A stretch of 64,000 bases of DNA from CAVSUZ01 sp963791885 (GTDB lineage Bacteria > Pseudomonadota > Alphaproteobacteria > Acetobacterales > Acetobacteraceae): contig CAWBUL010000005.1 in assembly GCA_963791885.1 (NCBI GenBank), forward strand, positions 2,046,001 through 2,110,000, written 5' to 3'. Position numbers and translations under genes: made by a program. Below, in pieces: positions 8,022 through 17,335 of the stretch; position 1 is the stretch's first letter; each line of letters begins with the position of its first letter. The notes beneath the pieces were generated by a model. That model had not been told where the DNA came from, made no database searches, and saw only the letters and a program-made list of their open reading frames with translations.

Positions 8022-9992
8022 ATGAGTCCAGAGCTGGGTCACTTCGCGCTGGCGCTCGCGGTCGCCCTTGCCGGCGCGCAGGCGGTGCTGTCGCTGACCG
8101 GGGCGAGCCGGCGCGACCCGCGCCTGATGGCGGCAGCGCCCGCGCTCGCCTGCGGACAATTCCTGGCGCTGCTGACATCCTTTGGGTGCCTGGTCTGGAG
8201 CGCGGTCACCGACGACTTCTCGGTGTTCAACGTGGCGGAGAACTCCGCCTCGACAGAGCCGCTGATCTACAAGATCACCGGCACCTGGGGGGATCACGAA
8301 GGATCGGTGCTGCTGTGGTGCCTGATCCTGGCGGGGTGCGGGGCCGCGGTTGCCGCCTTCGGCCGCAATCTGCCATCCACGCTGCGCGCCCGGGTCATCG
8401 GCGTGCTCGGCATCGTCTCCGCCGGTTTCCTGCTCTTCACGCTGTCCGCGTCCAATCCGTTTGCCCGGGTGTGGCCGGCGCCGCTGGAGGGGCACAACAT
8501 CAATCCCTTGCTGCAGGATCCCGGCCTCGCGATGCATCCGCCGATCCTGTACTCGGGCTATGTCGGCTTCGCTATTCCGTTCGCTTTTGCCGTCGCCGCG
8601 CTGCTGGAAGGCCGGGTCGACGCCGCCTGGGGGCGCTGGGTGCGGCCGTGGACACTCGGCGCCTGGTGTCTGCTGACGTTCGGAATCGCACTCGGATCCT
8701 GGTGGGCCTATTACGAGCTCGGCTGGGGTGGGTTCTGGTTCTGGGACCCGGTGGAGAACGCGAGCCTGCTCCCGTGGCTGACCGGAACCGCCCTACTGCA
8801 TTCGGCGATCGTGGTGGAAAAGCGCGACGCCTTAAAAACCTGGACCGTCCTGCTCGCGATCGGCACCTTTTCCCTGTCGCTCAGCGGTACGTTTATGGTC
8901 CGCTCAGGCATCCTGAACTCCGTCCATAGCTTCGCCAGCGATCCCACCCGCGGCGTATTCATCCTGATACTTCTGGCGATCGTGATCGGCGGTAGCCTGA
9001 TGCTGTTTGCGCTGCGAGCGCCGGCCCTGGCGCCGACGGGGATTTTCGCCCCGATCTCGCGCGAGGGCGCGCTGGTGCTGAACAACGTGCTGCTGTGCTC
9101 GATCGCCGCGGTGGTCTTCACCGGCACGACCTATCCGCTGGTCGCGGCGCTGCTGTTCAACGCGCAGCTGAGTGTCGGGCCGCCCTATTTTCATCTGACG
9201 GTGCTGCCCCTGCTGGCGCCGCTGTTCCTGGCCATGAGTATCGGCCCCACTCTCTCCTGGAAGCGGGCCGACCTGCTCCCGGCGCTGCTGCGGCTCTGGT
9301 GGGCCGCGGCCCTCGCCGCGCTGATCGGGATCGCGGCCTTTGCCGGGATGCGCCAGGCTTTCGCGGCGTTCGGCTTTGCCGCCGCGGCCTGGCTAATCCT
9401 CGGCGCTTTCGGCGAGATGATCGAACGGATAAGGCTGTTCCGCAGTCCTTTTGCATCTTCGGGGCAGCGTCTGGTGGCACAGCCGCTGAGCGTCTGGGGC
9501 GCGGCCATCGCCCATGCCGGAATGGGCGTGACCGTGGCCGGAATCGCCGGCATGTCGCTCGCCGGCAGCACGATTGTCGCGGTGCATCCCGGGCAGACGA
9601 CGCAGTTCGGCGGCTATGACTGGACCCTGGAACGGCTGCACGACGCGCCCGGCCCCGACTACCAGGCGCGCATCGCGGATCTACGCGTCGACAGGAACGG
9701 AGAAACGATCGCGCTGCTGCATCCCGCCCGGCACAGCTTCACCGCCCAACACCAAACAGTAGAAGATACAGCCATCGAGACCAACGGCGTGCGAGACCTG
9801 TATGCGGTTTTGGGAGACGAGAGTGACGGCTCCGTGGTGCTGCGGCTGCACGTGAACTACCTGGCGCCGTGGATCTGGGTGGGGGCGTTGATCATGGGCC
9901 TGGGCGGCGGGATCTCGCTGGCTGACAGGCGGCTGCGGGTCGGCGCCCCAGCGCGCCGCAGCATCCAGGCTGTCATGGCAGGGCGCGCATGA
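8022..9992 (+). CDS. ccmF: Heme lyase subunit CcmF
   Basis: 656 aa, about 14-15 membrane helices. With CcmH it forms the lyase that attaches heme to apocytochrome c in the periplasm. The Trp-rich motif GGFWFWDPVENASLLPWL is intact, as are the upstream GTWGDHEGSVLLW block and conserved histidines (AMHPPILYSGY, ILNSVHSF). The C-terminal third is the usual periplasmic domain before the last helix. It starts 10 bp after ccmE and overlaps ccmG by 4 bp. Confidence 0.98.
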   Translation: MSPELGHFALALAVALAGAQAVLSLTGASRRDPRLMAAAPALACGQFLALLTSFGCLVWSAVTDDFSVFNVAENSASTEPLIYKITGTWGDHEGSVLLWCLILAGCGAAVAAFGRNLPSTLRARVIGVLGIVSAGFLLFTLSASNPFARVWPAPLEGHNINPLLQDPGLAMHPPILYSGYVGFAIPFAFAVAALLEGRVDAAWGRWVRPWTLGAWCLLTFGIALGSWWAYYELGWGGFWFWDPVENASLLPWLTGTALLHSAIVVEKRDALKTWTVLLAIGTFSLSLSGTFMVRSGILNSVHSFASDPTRGVFILILLAIVIGGSLMLFALRAPALAPTGIFAPISREGALVLNNVLLCSIAAVVFTGTTYPLVAALLFNAQLSVGPPYFHLTVLPLLAPLFLAMSIGPTLSWKRADLLPALLRLWWAAALAALIGIAAFAGMRQAFAAFGFAAAAWLILGAFGEMIERIRLFRSPFASSGQRLVAQPLSVWGAAIAHAGMGVTVAGIAGMSLAGSTIVAVHPGQTTQFGGYDWTLERLHDAPGPDYQARIADLRVDRNGETIALLHPARHSFTAQHQTVEDTAIETNGVRDLYAVLGDESDGSVVLRLHVNYLAPWIWVGALIMGLGGGISLADRRLRVGAPARRSIQAVMAGRA

Positions 9993-10549
9993 CCCCGCTG
10001 ACGCGGCGGCGCCTGCTGATGATGGGACCGCTGGCGGTAGCTGCCGCGGCCGGCGGCGCCTGCTGGGGGCTGCTCGCCCGCATGCAGGACGGACAATACG
10101 ATCCGCACGCTTTGCAGAGCATGCTCGTCGGCAAGAAGCTGCCCAGCTTCTCCTTGCCCGGATTGCCGCCGTCGCCGGGCTTTTCCACGGCCAAGGTGCT
10201 GGCCGCGGGCAAGCCGACGCTGGTGAACTTCTTCGCCTCCTGGTGCATCCCGTGCGAGCAGGAGGCGCCTGCGCTGATGGCGCTGCATGAGAAGGGGGTG
10301 CCGGTCTGGGGGATCGCGTACAAGGACACGCCCGTGGCCGCAGCGCGATTCCTGGAGGTCCATGGCAATCCCTACGTCCAGGTGGCGCAGGACGCCTCTG
10401 GGACGGTGGCGATCAATTTCGGCCTCTATGGCGTGCCGGAGACGTACGTCGTGGACGCGTCGGGCATCGTGCGCCGCCGCATCGCGGGCGGCCTGTCCGA
10501 AGATGCGGTGCAGAGCAGCCTGATGCCGCTGCTGTCGTCGTTGGCGTGA
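9989..10549 (+). CDS. ccmG: Thiol:disulfide interchange protein CcmG/DsbE
   Basis: 186-aa membrane-anchored periplasmic thioredoxin that keeps the apocytochrome CXXCH cysteines reduced for heme attachment. N-terminal anchor at residues 8-29, then a thioredoxin fold with the active site WCIPC (Cys86, Cys89) and the GVPETYVVD cis-Pro region typical of DsbE/CcmG. Overlaps ccmF by 4 bp and the next gene by 4 bp. Confidence 0.96.
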   Translation: MTPLTRRRLLMMGPLAVAAAAGGACWGLLARMQDGQYDPHALQSMLVGKKLPSFSLPGLPPSPGFSTAKVLAAGKPTLVNFFASWCIPCEQEAPALMALHEKGVPVWGIAYKDTPVAAARFLEVHGNPYVQVAQDASGTVAINFGLYGVPETYVVDASGIVRRRIAGGLSEDAVQSSLMPLLSSLA

Positions 10550-11013
10550 TCGCCACACGGCTCCGGTTGATCCTGTTGCTGCTGTTGGCCCTGGCCGGGC
10601 CAGACGCGGGATCAAGGGCCTGGGCCGTGAGCAGCCCGGCCGAGATGCTGCCCAACCCGGCCCAGGAACGGCGGGCCGAAGCGATCGGCGATCAGTTGCG
10701 CTGCCTGGTGTGCCAGAATGAAAGCGTTGAACAATCCGATGCCGATCTCGCGAAGGACCTGCGTCGGATCATCCGCCAGCGTGTCGCTTCGGGTGACAGC
10801 AACCGGCAGGTGATTGCCTGGATGGTGGCCCGCTATGGTAACTTCATCCGCCTGCGCCCGCCGTTCGAACCGATGACCTTGGCGCTCTGGTTTGCACCGT
10901 TGATCGCCCTGCTGGTGGGGGCGGCCGCTATCATGATGGCGCGCCGGCACACCCCTGCCGTGCCTGAGCCGTTGAGCGCCGACGAACGCCGGCGCCTGTC
11001 GGATCTGCTCTGA
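10546..11013 (+). CDS. ccmH: Cytochrome c maturation protein CcmH (N-terminal CcmH/CcmL type)
   Basis: 155-aa periplasmic thiol protein with a signal peptide, the conserved redox motif LRCLVCQNES (Cys53, Cys56) and a C-terminal membrane helix (LALWFAPLIALLVGAAAIMM). It works with CcmG in apocytochrome reduction and with CcmF in heme ligation. This is the short form; the TPR part found fused in E. coli CcmH is here the separate next gene. GTG start at 10546 overlaps the ccmG stop. Confidence 0.95.
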   Translation: MIATRLRLILLLLLALAGPDAGSRAWAVSSPAEMLPNPAQERRAEAIGDQLRCLVCQNESVEQSDADLAKDLRRIIRQRVASGDSNRQVIAWMVARYGNFIRLRPPFEPMTLALWFAPLIALLVGAAAIMMARRHTPAVPEPLSADERRRLSDLL

Positions 11014-11741
11014 TGATCGGATTGTGGATCGCGATTGTCGCCCTGGCGGCACTGTGCCTGCTTCCGCTCGGTCTGTGTCTGCGGCGGGCACAAGGGACGC
11101 GCGGCCGGCGCGAGGCCGCACTGGCGCTGCATCGTGCGCAATTGGTGGAACTCGACCGGGAATTCGCGGCAGGACGGATCGGCGCGCGCGAGCATGACGC
11201 GGCCGTGCTGGAGGTTCAGCGGCGGCTACTCGCGACGGCGGAAACGGCTGATGCGCGTGCATCCGCATCATCCCGCACGGGCATTGCGGCCGCGCTGGTT
11301 ATGGTGCCCTGCGCCGCGCTGCTGCTGTATCTCACAGGCGGGTCTCCGGGGTTGCCAGCCATGCCGCTGGAGGCGCGGATGGCGGCATTGCAGCAGCGCG
11401 TGCACGAGGAGAGCGCGCTGATTGACCAACTGAAAGGCGTGCTGAAGACGCTCGATCCAAAATCCCCCAAGGCGCAGGAGGGTTACATTCTGCTCGGCAA
11501 TGCCGAGGCGCGGCTGGGTGATATGTCGGAGGCAGCGCAGGCGTGGGGGACGGCGCTGGACGCTCACTTTGATCCGACCCTGGCGGTTGAGACGGCCGAG
11601 GCGATCACGGAGGCGAACGGGCAGATGACTCCGGAGGCCGCGACGCTGTTCCGTCGCGCGCTGGCCGAAGGCGATCCGAATGCGCCGTGGCGGCCAATGG
11701 CGGAGAAGCGGCTGAAGGGTGAAATCCCCGCCACGGAATAG
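11013..11741 (+). CDS. ccmI: Cytochrome c maturation protein CcmI (CycH)
   Basis: 242 aa. N-terminal helix, a basic cytoplasmic loop (LRRAQGTRGRRE), a second helix (GIAAALVMVPCAALLLYL), then a periplasmic TPR-like region. CcmI binds the C-terminus of apocytochrome c and presents it to CcmFH. The motif AQLVELDREFAAGRIG is the usual family marker near the N-terminus. ATG overlaps the ccmH stop by 1 bp. Last gene of the ccm operon. Confidence 0.92.
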   Translation: MIGLWIAIVALAALCLLPLGLCLRRAQGTRGRREAALALHRAQLVELDREFAAGRIGAREHDAAVLEVQRRLLATAETADARASASSRTGIAAALVMVPCAALLLYLTGGSPGLPAMPLEARMAALQQRVHEESALIDQLKGVLKTLDPKSPKAQEGYILLGNAEARLGDMSEAAQAWGTALDAHFDPTLAVETAEAITEANGQMTPEAATLFRRALAEGDPNAPWRPMAEKRLKGEIPATE

Positions 11742-11860
11742 CGCCCGTCGCGTCATGCGAATATGGTCCCGGGAATGCTGCCATGCGACCGCGCGTCCCG
11801 GCAGGTCTTTATTTGAACCCCGCGCGTGGCCGCCTGGGCCGGAATGTCGGGGGGTTTTTC

Positions 11861-13312
11861 ATGAGGCTCAAACTGCATTGCGCAGCTCTGGCCATCACCG
11901 CGGTACTGAGCGGAGCGCCCTACGCCCCTGCTTTGGCCGCCGCTACGCCGATGGACTGGAGCAGCGTGATCAGGCAAGCAATTCCAGCCGTTGTCGATAT
12001 ATCCATCGAAAGTCTCGCTACCAGGAACGGGGTACAGCAACGGCAGAGCGAAGTCGGTACCGGCTATCTGATCGATCCCAATGGAACGATTGTCACCAAC
12101 AAGCACGTCATCGAGGGCGCGTTCCGCATCGTCGTGACCATGAGCGACGGCTCGCAGTATCTGGCCAAGCTGCTCGGGGCCGGGGCGATCGTCGATGTCG
12201 CGGTAATCAAGATCGATGCTGACTATCCCTTGCCGTACCTGAAATTCGCGGATAGCGGCAAGGCCGAAATCGGCGATCCCGTCGCGGTAGTCGGCAATCC
12301 GCTCGGGCTCGGCACGTCCGTCAGCACTGGGGTCGTGAGCGCCGTGCACCGCAATCTGATGAACACGCCGGTTGATGATTACATACAGACCGACGCCGCA
12401 CTGAACCATGGAAACTCCGGCGGCCCGATGCTGGACCACGACGGCCAGGTCATCGGGATGTCAACCATTCTGGTGACCAACGGCTCGGGCCAAGGCTCGG
12501 AAGGATTGGGCTTCGCGATCTCGTCCGATGAAGTAGCAATGACGGTACACCGGTTGTTGGATCCACAGTCTGTGCCTTTGGGATGGATTGGGGTGAGTCT
12601 CCAGGACGTCACGCCTGCACTGAAGAGCGCATTCCGTCTGCATCAATTGGGGGGCTATCTCGTCAGTGAGGTCGATCCGGGAAGCCCGGCCGCTCAGGCG
12701 GGATTGCAGTCCGGCGACGTTATCAGCCGCGTCGGCGACTATAGTCCGTTGCATTCTTCCGAACTGGTACTGGACATTCTCCGGACGCCGCTGGGCACCC
12801 ATCTGCCGGTGGATTTCGAACGACAAGGCCAGACGATGCACGCCGATGTGACGGTTGCACCATGGAATGCGGTTATCCGGGGTGAAGAGGCGCTGATGCA
12901 TCCGATGACTGAGGCGGAGGCTGCGCAGTCTCCGGATCTGGGTTTGCTTCTCGCACCCATCTCAGGTCTGGCGCAGCGCCTGTATCACATCGCTGCGAAT
13001 CATGGCGTCGCGGTTGTGGCGGTTGATCCGAACTCGGATGCTTTCGTCGAGGGTATCGTCGCGGGCGACGTGATTGAGAAAGTACAGAATCAGGTGGTGA
13101 CCTCCCCTGATCAGGCCATGGATCTGGCGAAGCAGGCGATGGCGCTGAACCGGTTTATCGTGCTGCTGGTCGCGGACAGACATGGCGATCCCCATTGGGT
13201 GCCGATTTATTCGGGCCACTCGCTGCAAGCTGAGAGTAAGTCGCTGACGGCCGAAGGGCAGACGCGGATGGATCAATCAGTGGCAGGGGCTGTGGTACGG
13301 CCGAAGCCCTGA
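11861..13312 (+). CDS. HtrA/DegP-family periplasmic serine protease
   Basis: 483 aa from the ATG at 11861 (GGGGGG lies just upstream; the open frame from 11783 lacks a signal-peptide start). Signal peptide ends near ALAAA. Trypsin-like triad His82 (TNKHVIEG), Asp112 (VDVAVIK), Ser186 (HGNSGGPM), followed by two PDZ domains (about 270-350 and 390-470). Role: envelope protein quality control. Not fused to a membrane anchor, so DegP/DegQ-like rather than DegS-like. The Met after SGGP replaces the more common Leu. It faces the TPP enzyme across a perfect terminator hairpin. Confidence 0.94.
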   Translation: MRLKLHCAALAITAVLSGAPYAPALAAATPMDWSSVIRQAIPAVVDISIESLATRNGVQQRQSEVGTGYLIDPNGTIVTNKHVIEGAFRIVVTMSDGSQYLAKLLGAGAIVDVAVIKIDADYPLPYLKFADSGKAEIGDPVAVVGNPLGLGTSVSTGVVSAVHRNLMNTPVDDYIQTDAALNHGNSGGPMLDHDGQVIGMSTILVTNGSGQGSEGLGFAISSDEVAMTVHRLLDPQSVPLGWIGVSLQDVTPALKSAFRLHQLGGYLVSEVDPGSPAAQAGLQSGDVISRVGDYSPLHSSELVLDILRTPLGTHLPVDFERQGQTMHADVTVAPWNAVIRGEEALMHPMTEAEAAQSPDLGLLLAPISGLAQRLYHIAANHGVAVVAVDPNSDAFVEGIVAGDVIEKVQNQVVTSPDQAMDLAKQAMALNRFIVLLVADRHGDPHWVPIYSGHSLQAESKSLTAEGQTRMDQSVAGAVVRPKP

Positions 13313-13317
13313 TGGTT

Positions 13318-13343
13318 GCAGCCTGACAATCCAGTCAGGCTGC
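13318..13343. terminator. Bidirectional terminator between htrA-type gene and TPP enzyme
   Basis: Perfect 10-bp inverted repeat GCAGCCTGAC / GTCAGGCTGC with a 6-nt loop, lying between the stop codons of two convergent genes (13312 and 13351). No long T tract on either side, which is common for terminators in high-GC alphaproteobacteria. Confidence 0.75.
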
Positions 13344-13350
13344 TCCCGTT

Positions 13351-15003
13351 CTACGTCGAATAATCGCTGAACGCCGCGCCGGCATACCGCGCGCGGTAGT
13401 CCGTCTTCACGTTGACCACTGCCACCATGCCCTCATCGACCTTGCGCTGCGCACGCTCCAGCGCCGGGCGGATATCCTCCGGCCGTTCGACATATTCGCC
13501 GTAACATCCTAGCGCCTCGCCCATCTTGTCGAACCGTGTGTAACCAAGATCGCGCCCCGGCTTCTCGCGCTTCGGGTCGGCGGTCCACCCACCGTTCAGA
13601 CTGATCACCACCAGGATCGGCACCTTGTGGCGCACTGCCGTGTCCAGCTCCATCGCATTTAGACCGAACGATCCGTCGCCATGCACGACGATGACCTGCG
13701 CATCCGGCTTGGCGATCTTGGCACCGACACCGAACGGCAGGCCGACGCCCATCGTGCCAAACGGGCCGGAGTTCAGCCGGTGCCCGGGTGCGAAAGTCGG
13801 CATGGTCTGGCGGCCAAAGTTCAGCGTCTCCTGCCCGTCCACGCACAGGATGGCATCGCGTTTCGCGAAGTTCTTGATCTCCTCGAGCAGACGCACGGGA
13901 TGGATATCGCCGTCCTCGGCGTATTTGTTAGCGCCCGCGCCGCCGCGTTTTGCCGCATCACCCTCCGCGAGTTTTTGCCGCCACGCCTTGTAGGTGTCGG
14001 TCGTGATCCGGTTGCCGATGCCGTCGAGCAATTGCTGCAACACCATCTTGCAGTCCCCGACGACAGGGATATCCACGAAGCGGGCTGCGGTCGCGATCTC
14101 CTGCGGATCGATGTCGATGCGCGCGATCTTTGCATTGGCGCCGAACCGGGGCGGCGCGGCGTGGCCGATGATATAGTTCATGCGCGTCCCCAGCACGACG
14201 ATCAGGTCGGCGTCGCGGAATGCCGTGCTGCGCATGGTCATGTAGGAGCAGGGGTGGTCGTCCGGAACGACGCCGCGGCCTTGTGGCGTCGTGTAGAACG
14301 GTATTCCGATCTTATCGACCAGCGCGTGCATCTCCTCCCACGCACGGGACCAGATGACGCCCGACCCGGAGACAAGGATGGGCTGCTTCGCGTTCGCCAG
14401 CGCATCCACCAGCTTCGCCACCTGTTGGGGATTGCCGAGCGGCCGCGATTCCAGAATCGGACGGCCGGCGAAGCTCCAATCCACCGCGTCCTCATCGATC
14501 TTTTGGTACAGAATGTCCCCCGGGAAATCGAGATAGACCGGCCCCGGCTTACCGGACATCGATGTCTGGAAGGCGAAGTTCACCTGCTGCGGGATACGCT
14601 TCAGGTTGTGTATGCGGTCGGCGTATTTCACGCAGCCCCGCATGATCGCCATCTGGTCGATCTCCTGAAACACCTGACGGCCGAACTGGCTGATCGGAGA
14701 CGACCCGCCGATCGCCACGACGGGGCAGCAATCGATCAGCGCGTTGGCAACGCCGGTCACCAAATTCGTCACGCCGGGTCCGCTTGCCGCCATGCACGCC
14801 GAAGGCTTCTGCAGCAGCCGGCTATACGCCTGCGCCATAAACGCCGCCGCCTGCTCGTGCCGCACATCGATCATGCGAATGCCTTCCTTGATGCAGGTGG
14901 CCTCGGCCAGCAGCATCGGCCCGCCCATGATGAAGAACAGGTCGTCGACGCCTTCCTTCTTCAGGCATTTGGCGAGGATTTCCGATCCGGTGAGTTCGGC
15001 CAT
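13351..15003 (-). CDS. TPP-dependent 2-hydroxyacyl-CoA lyase / oxalyl-CoA decarboxylase-like enzyme
   Basis: 550-aa thiamine-diphosphate enzyme of the acetolactate-synthase superfamily: N-terminal Pyr domain with the activating Glu50 (DVRHEQAAAF), central domain, and C-terminal PP domain with the GDGSFGLNAMEL ... NGGW cofactor motif. Annotation pipelines may call it acetolactate synthase. However, FQEIDQMA resembles the FQE block of 2-hydroxyacyl-CoA lyases and the YEEMDQ block of oxalyl-CoA decarboxylases, and there is no regulatory subunit gene. The next gene, 11 bp downstream of nothing but its own stop, encodes a formyl-CoA-transferase-like protein, which supports acyl-CoA substrates. The precise substrate is inference. 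Confidence 0.8.
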   Translation of the reverse strand: MAELTGSEILAKCLKKEGVDDLFFIMGGPMLLAEATCIKEGIRMIDVRHEQAAAFMAQAYSRLLQKPSACMAASGPGVTNLVTGVANALIDCCPVVAIGGSSPISQFGRQVFQEIDQMAIMRGCVKYADRIHNLKRIPQQVNFAFQTSMSGKPGPVYLDFPGDILYQKIDEDAVDWSFAGRPILESRPLGNPQQVAKLVDALANAKQPILVSGSGVIWSRAWEEMHALVDKIGIPFYTTPQGRGVVPDDHPCSYMTMRSTAFRDADLIVVLGTRMNYIIGHAAPPRFGANAKIARIDIDPQEIATAARFVDIPVVGDCKMVLQQLLDGIGNRITTDTYKAWRQKLAEGDAAKRGGAGANKYAEDGDIHPVRLLEEIKNFAKRDAILCVDGQETLNFGRQTMPTFAPGHRLNSGPFGTMGVGLPFGVGAKIAKPDAQVIVVHGDGSFGLNAMELDTAVRHKVPILVVISLNGGWTADPKREKPGRDLGYTRFDKMGEALGCYGEYVERPEDIRPALERAQRKVDEGMVAVVNVKTDYRARYAGAAFSDYST

Positions 15004-15014
15004 GGTTTCCTCCG

Positions 15015-16235
15015 CTATGATCCGACGATGCCCTGCTGACGCAGGGAGCCGATATGGTCGTTGTCGAGTTCCAGCCAGTGCGCCAGCACGTCATCCGTAT
15101 GCTGGCCGAGCAGCGGGGCGGCCTTGACCGTGGGCGGCCGGCCGGAAAAGCGCACCGGCCAGGCCGGCATCGTGTAATCCCCGGCTTTCGGATGGTGCAC
15201 GGTCTGCATGATGCCGCGCTCGACGAAGCTCGGGTCGTGCAGCAATTCGGCGGTGTCCAGCACGGCGCCGGCCGGGATGCCGGCGGCGCCGATGATCTGC
15301 ATGGCCTCGTGCTTGTCGTGCCGGCGGGTCCAGTGGGAGACCATCTCATCCACCTCCGCCTCATGCTCGCGTCGGGCCTCGGGTGTGGCGTAGCGGGGAT
15401 CGTCGATCAGATCCTCCCGGCCGATGACACCGAGAAGCCTGCGCCAGTGCTCCGGGTTGGCGCGGCTCGTATAAACATAGACGTAATCGTTGGGGCCGCC
15501 GCCCTTGCAGGGATAGGTGCCCATGGGCGGGTTCTTCGCCAGCACGCTGCCGGCTCCGGCCCGGTGGGCAGGCTGGCCGGTGCGGGTCTGCGTGGCGAAG
15601 GCGCCGCGGATATACTGGAACATCGCATCCTGCATCGCGACCTGGAGGTGCTCGCCCTGGCCCGTTCGGGTGCGCCGATACAGCGCGCCGAGGATCGAGA
15701 TCGCCAGCAGCATGCCGGTCCCCGTGTCGCCAACGGTCGGGCCCGGCTTGAGCGGCTTGCCGTCGGGTTCGCCGGTGATCGACATGGTCCCGCCGCAGGC
15801 CTGCGCGATCATGTCGAATGCCAGGTTGTTCTCGAACGGAGATCCGGCGCCGAACCCCTTCACCTGGGCGTAGATCAGGCGCGGATTGCGCGCGCGCAGC
15901 ACATCAGGTCCCAGGCCGAGGCGTTCGATCGCACCCGGTGCAAAGTTCTCGGTGAAGATATCCGCGCGATCCGCCAGGTCCTGCACCAGGGCCAGGCCCG
16001 CGGGCTGCTTGAGATCGACGGTAATCGACTTCTTATTGGCGTTGTATTGCAGGAAGTAATGCGCGTCGGCCCCGTGGGGCGGATTGATGCTGCGGCCAGG
16101 ATCGCCATGGCGGGGGTTTTCCACCTTCACCACTTCGGCGCCCAGCCAGGCCAGCGCCTCGGTGCAGGACGGTCCAGCCTCGAATTGCGTGAGATCCAGA
16201 ACGCGCACGCCGGCCAGACAGTCGTCCCCACTCAT
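15015..16235 (-). CDS. Family III CoA-transferase (CaiB/BaiF), formyl-CoA transferase-like
   Basis: 406 aa from the ATG at 16235, preceded by GAGGAG. Starts MSGDDCLAGVRVLDLTQFEAGP, the typical family opening. The block VGDTGTGMLLAISILGALYRR aligns by eye with the catalytic-Asp block GDSNTGMHL of formyl-CoA:oxalate transferases, and QVAMQDAMFQY follows as in those enzymes. It should move CoA between two carboxylic acids. It lies directly upstream of the TPP enzyme (11 bp), so the pair is probably one transcript and one pathway. It is divergent from the dehydrogenase gene at 16366. Confidence 0.9.
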   Translation of the reverse strand: MSGDDCLAGVRVLDLTQFEAGPSCTEALAWLGAEVVKVENPRHGDPGRSINPPHGADAHYFLQYNANKKSITVDLKQPAGLALVQDLADRADIFTENFAPGAIERLGLGPDVLRARNPRLIYAQVKGFGAGSPFENNLAFDMIAQACGGTMSITGEPDGKPLKPGPTVGDTGTGMLLAISILGALYRRTRTGQGEHLQVAMQDAMFQYIRGAFATQTRTGQPAHRAGAGSVLAKNPPMGTYPCKGGGPNDYVYVYTSRANPEHWRRLLGVIGREDLIDDPRYATPEARREHEAEVDEMVSHWTRRHDKHEAMQIIGAAGIPAGAVLDTAELLHDPSFVERGIMQTVHHPKAGDYTMPAWPVRFSGRPPTVKAAPLLGQHTDDVLAHWLELDNDHIGSLRQQGIVGS

Positions 16236-16365
16236 GATTTGAACGCTCCTCAGGCTTGGCCAGAAGCTTAGCCCCAGCCGCCAGGAGCGCAAACCTTTGC
16301 CCCGACACCTTTGCCCTGGCCGCCGCCGGGTGCACCATGGCTCTCCGTTGTCCTCCGGAGAGATC

Positions 16366-17334
16366 ATGCTGCCAGCGAAAGACCAGCTGACGATTTGCTT
16401 CGCGCATGTCGCTTACCAGATGCAGGCGCGGTTCGACGCCCGCGGCACCGGGATCAAATGCTTTCAGGTGCACGCATTGCCGGAACTCGAGGCGCGTGTG
16501 GCGGAAGCCGACGTGGTCTGCGTGTCCATGATGTGGCGCAATGCGCTCATTGAGCATGCGCCGCGGCTGCGCTTCATCCAGTCCATCAGCGCCGGCATCG
16601 ACCAATATGATCGCAACATGCTCGCGGCGCGCGGCATTCGTCTGGCAAGCGCCGCGGGCGTGAATGCGCGCGCCGTGTCAGAGCATGCGATGTCGCTGAT
16701 CCTCGCGCTCGCGCGGCGCCTGCCGGAGGCGCGGGACAATCAGGCGCGGCGCACCTGGCGCGGCATGATCAGCGATTTGACGCAGCGTGAAGATGAGCTG
16801 GGCGGCAAGACGCTGCTGATCGTGGGCCTGGGGCGCATCGGCGGACGACTGGCGCAGCTGGCGAAGGCGTTCGACATGCGGGTGCTGGGCATAAGACGCG
16901 ATCCATCATCCGGCGCCGGCGCCGCGGACAGCGTCGCAGGGATGAATGCGCTGCCGGACCTGCTCGGCCAGGCCGACTACGTCGCGCTGACCTGTCCGCT
17001 GACGCCGGAAACCGAACGCCTGATCAACACGGAAACGCTGTCGCGAATGCAGCCCTCGGCCTACTTGGTGAATGTGGCGCGCGGCCGCTGCGTGGACGAA
17101 CCCGCGCTGACCGCGGCGCTGCAGGCAGGCGGCATCGCGGGCGCGGCACTCGATACCACGGTCGAGGAGCCGCTGGCGGAGGCATCACTGCTCTGGACGA
17201 TGCCGAACGTGTTGGTCACGCCGCACACGGCGGGCGAGACGCGGCGGTACGAGGACAACGTCATCGATATTCTGCTGGAGAATCTGGACCGCCTGTGGCG
17301 GGGTGAGGCGATGTTAAAGAACCAAGTCGTGTAA
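16366..17334 (+). CDS. D-2-hydroxyacid dehydrogenase
   Basis: 322-aa NAD(P)-dependent oxidoreductase of the D-isomer-specific 2-hydroxyacid family. Rossmann motif VGLGRIGGRLA; catalytic Arg in VNVARGRCVDE, Glu in TTVEEPLAE and His in VTPHTAGE. ATG 16366 chosen because GGAGAG precedes it and the family starts there. Substrate unknown. Its divergent arrangement with the CoA-transferase/TPP enzyme pair suggests joint use in 2-hydroxyacid or glyoxylate/oxalate-type metabolism; this is inference. Confidence 0.9.
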   Translation: MLPAKDQLTICFAHVAYQMQARFDARGTGIKCFQVHALPELEARVAEADVVCVSMMWRNALIEHAPRLRFIQSISAGIDQYDRNMLAARGIRLASAAGVNARAVSEHAMSLILALARRLPEARDNQARRTWRGMISDLTQREDELGGKTLLIVGLGRIGGRLAQLAKAFDMRVLGIRRDPSSGAGAADSVAGMNALPDLLGQADYVALTCPLTPETERLINTETLSRMQPSAYLVNVARGRCVDEPALTAALQAGGIAGAALDTTVEEPLAEASLLWTMPNVLVTPHTAGETRRYEDNVIDILLENLDRLWRGEAMLKNQVV

Positions 17335-17335
17335 C

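Noticed and set aside
13681..15039. 452-codon open frame on the plus strand
   Set aside because: Exactly antisense to the TPP enzyme, whose motifs are clear; no domain signature of its own.
15054..16271. 405-codon plus-strand frame
   Set aside because: Antisense to the formyl-CoA-transferase-like gene.
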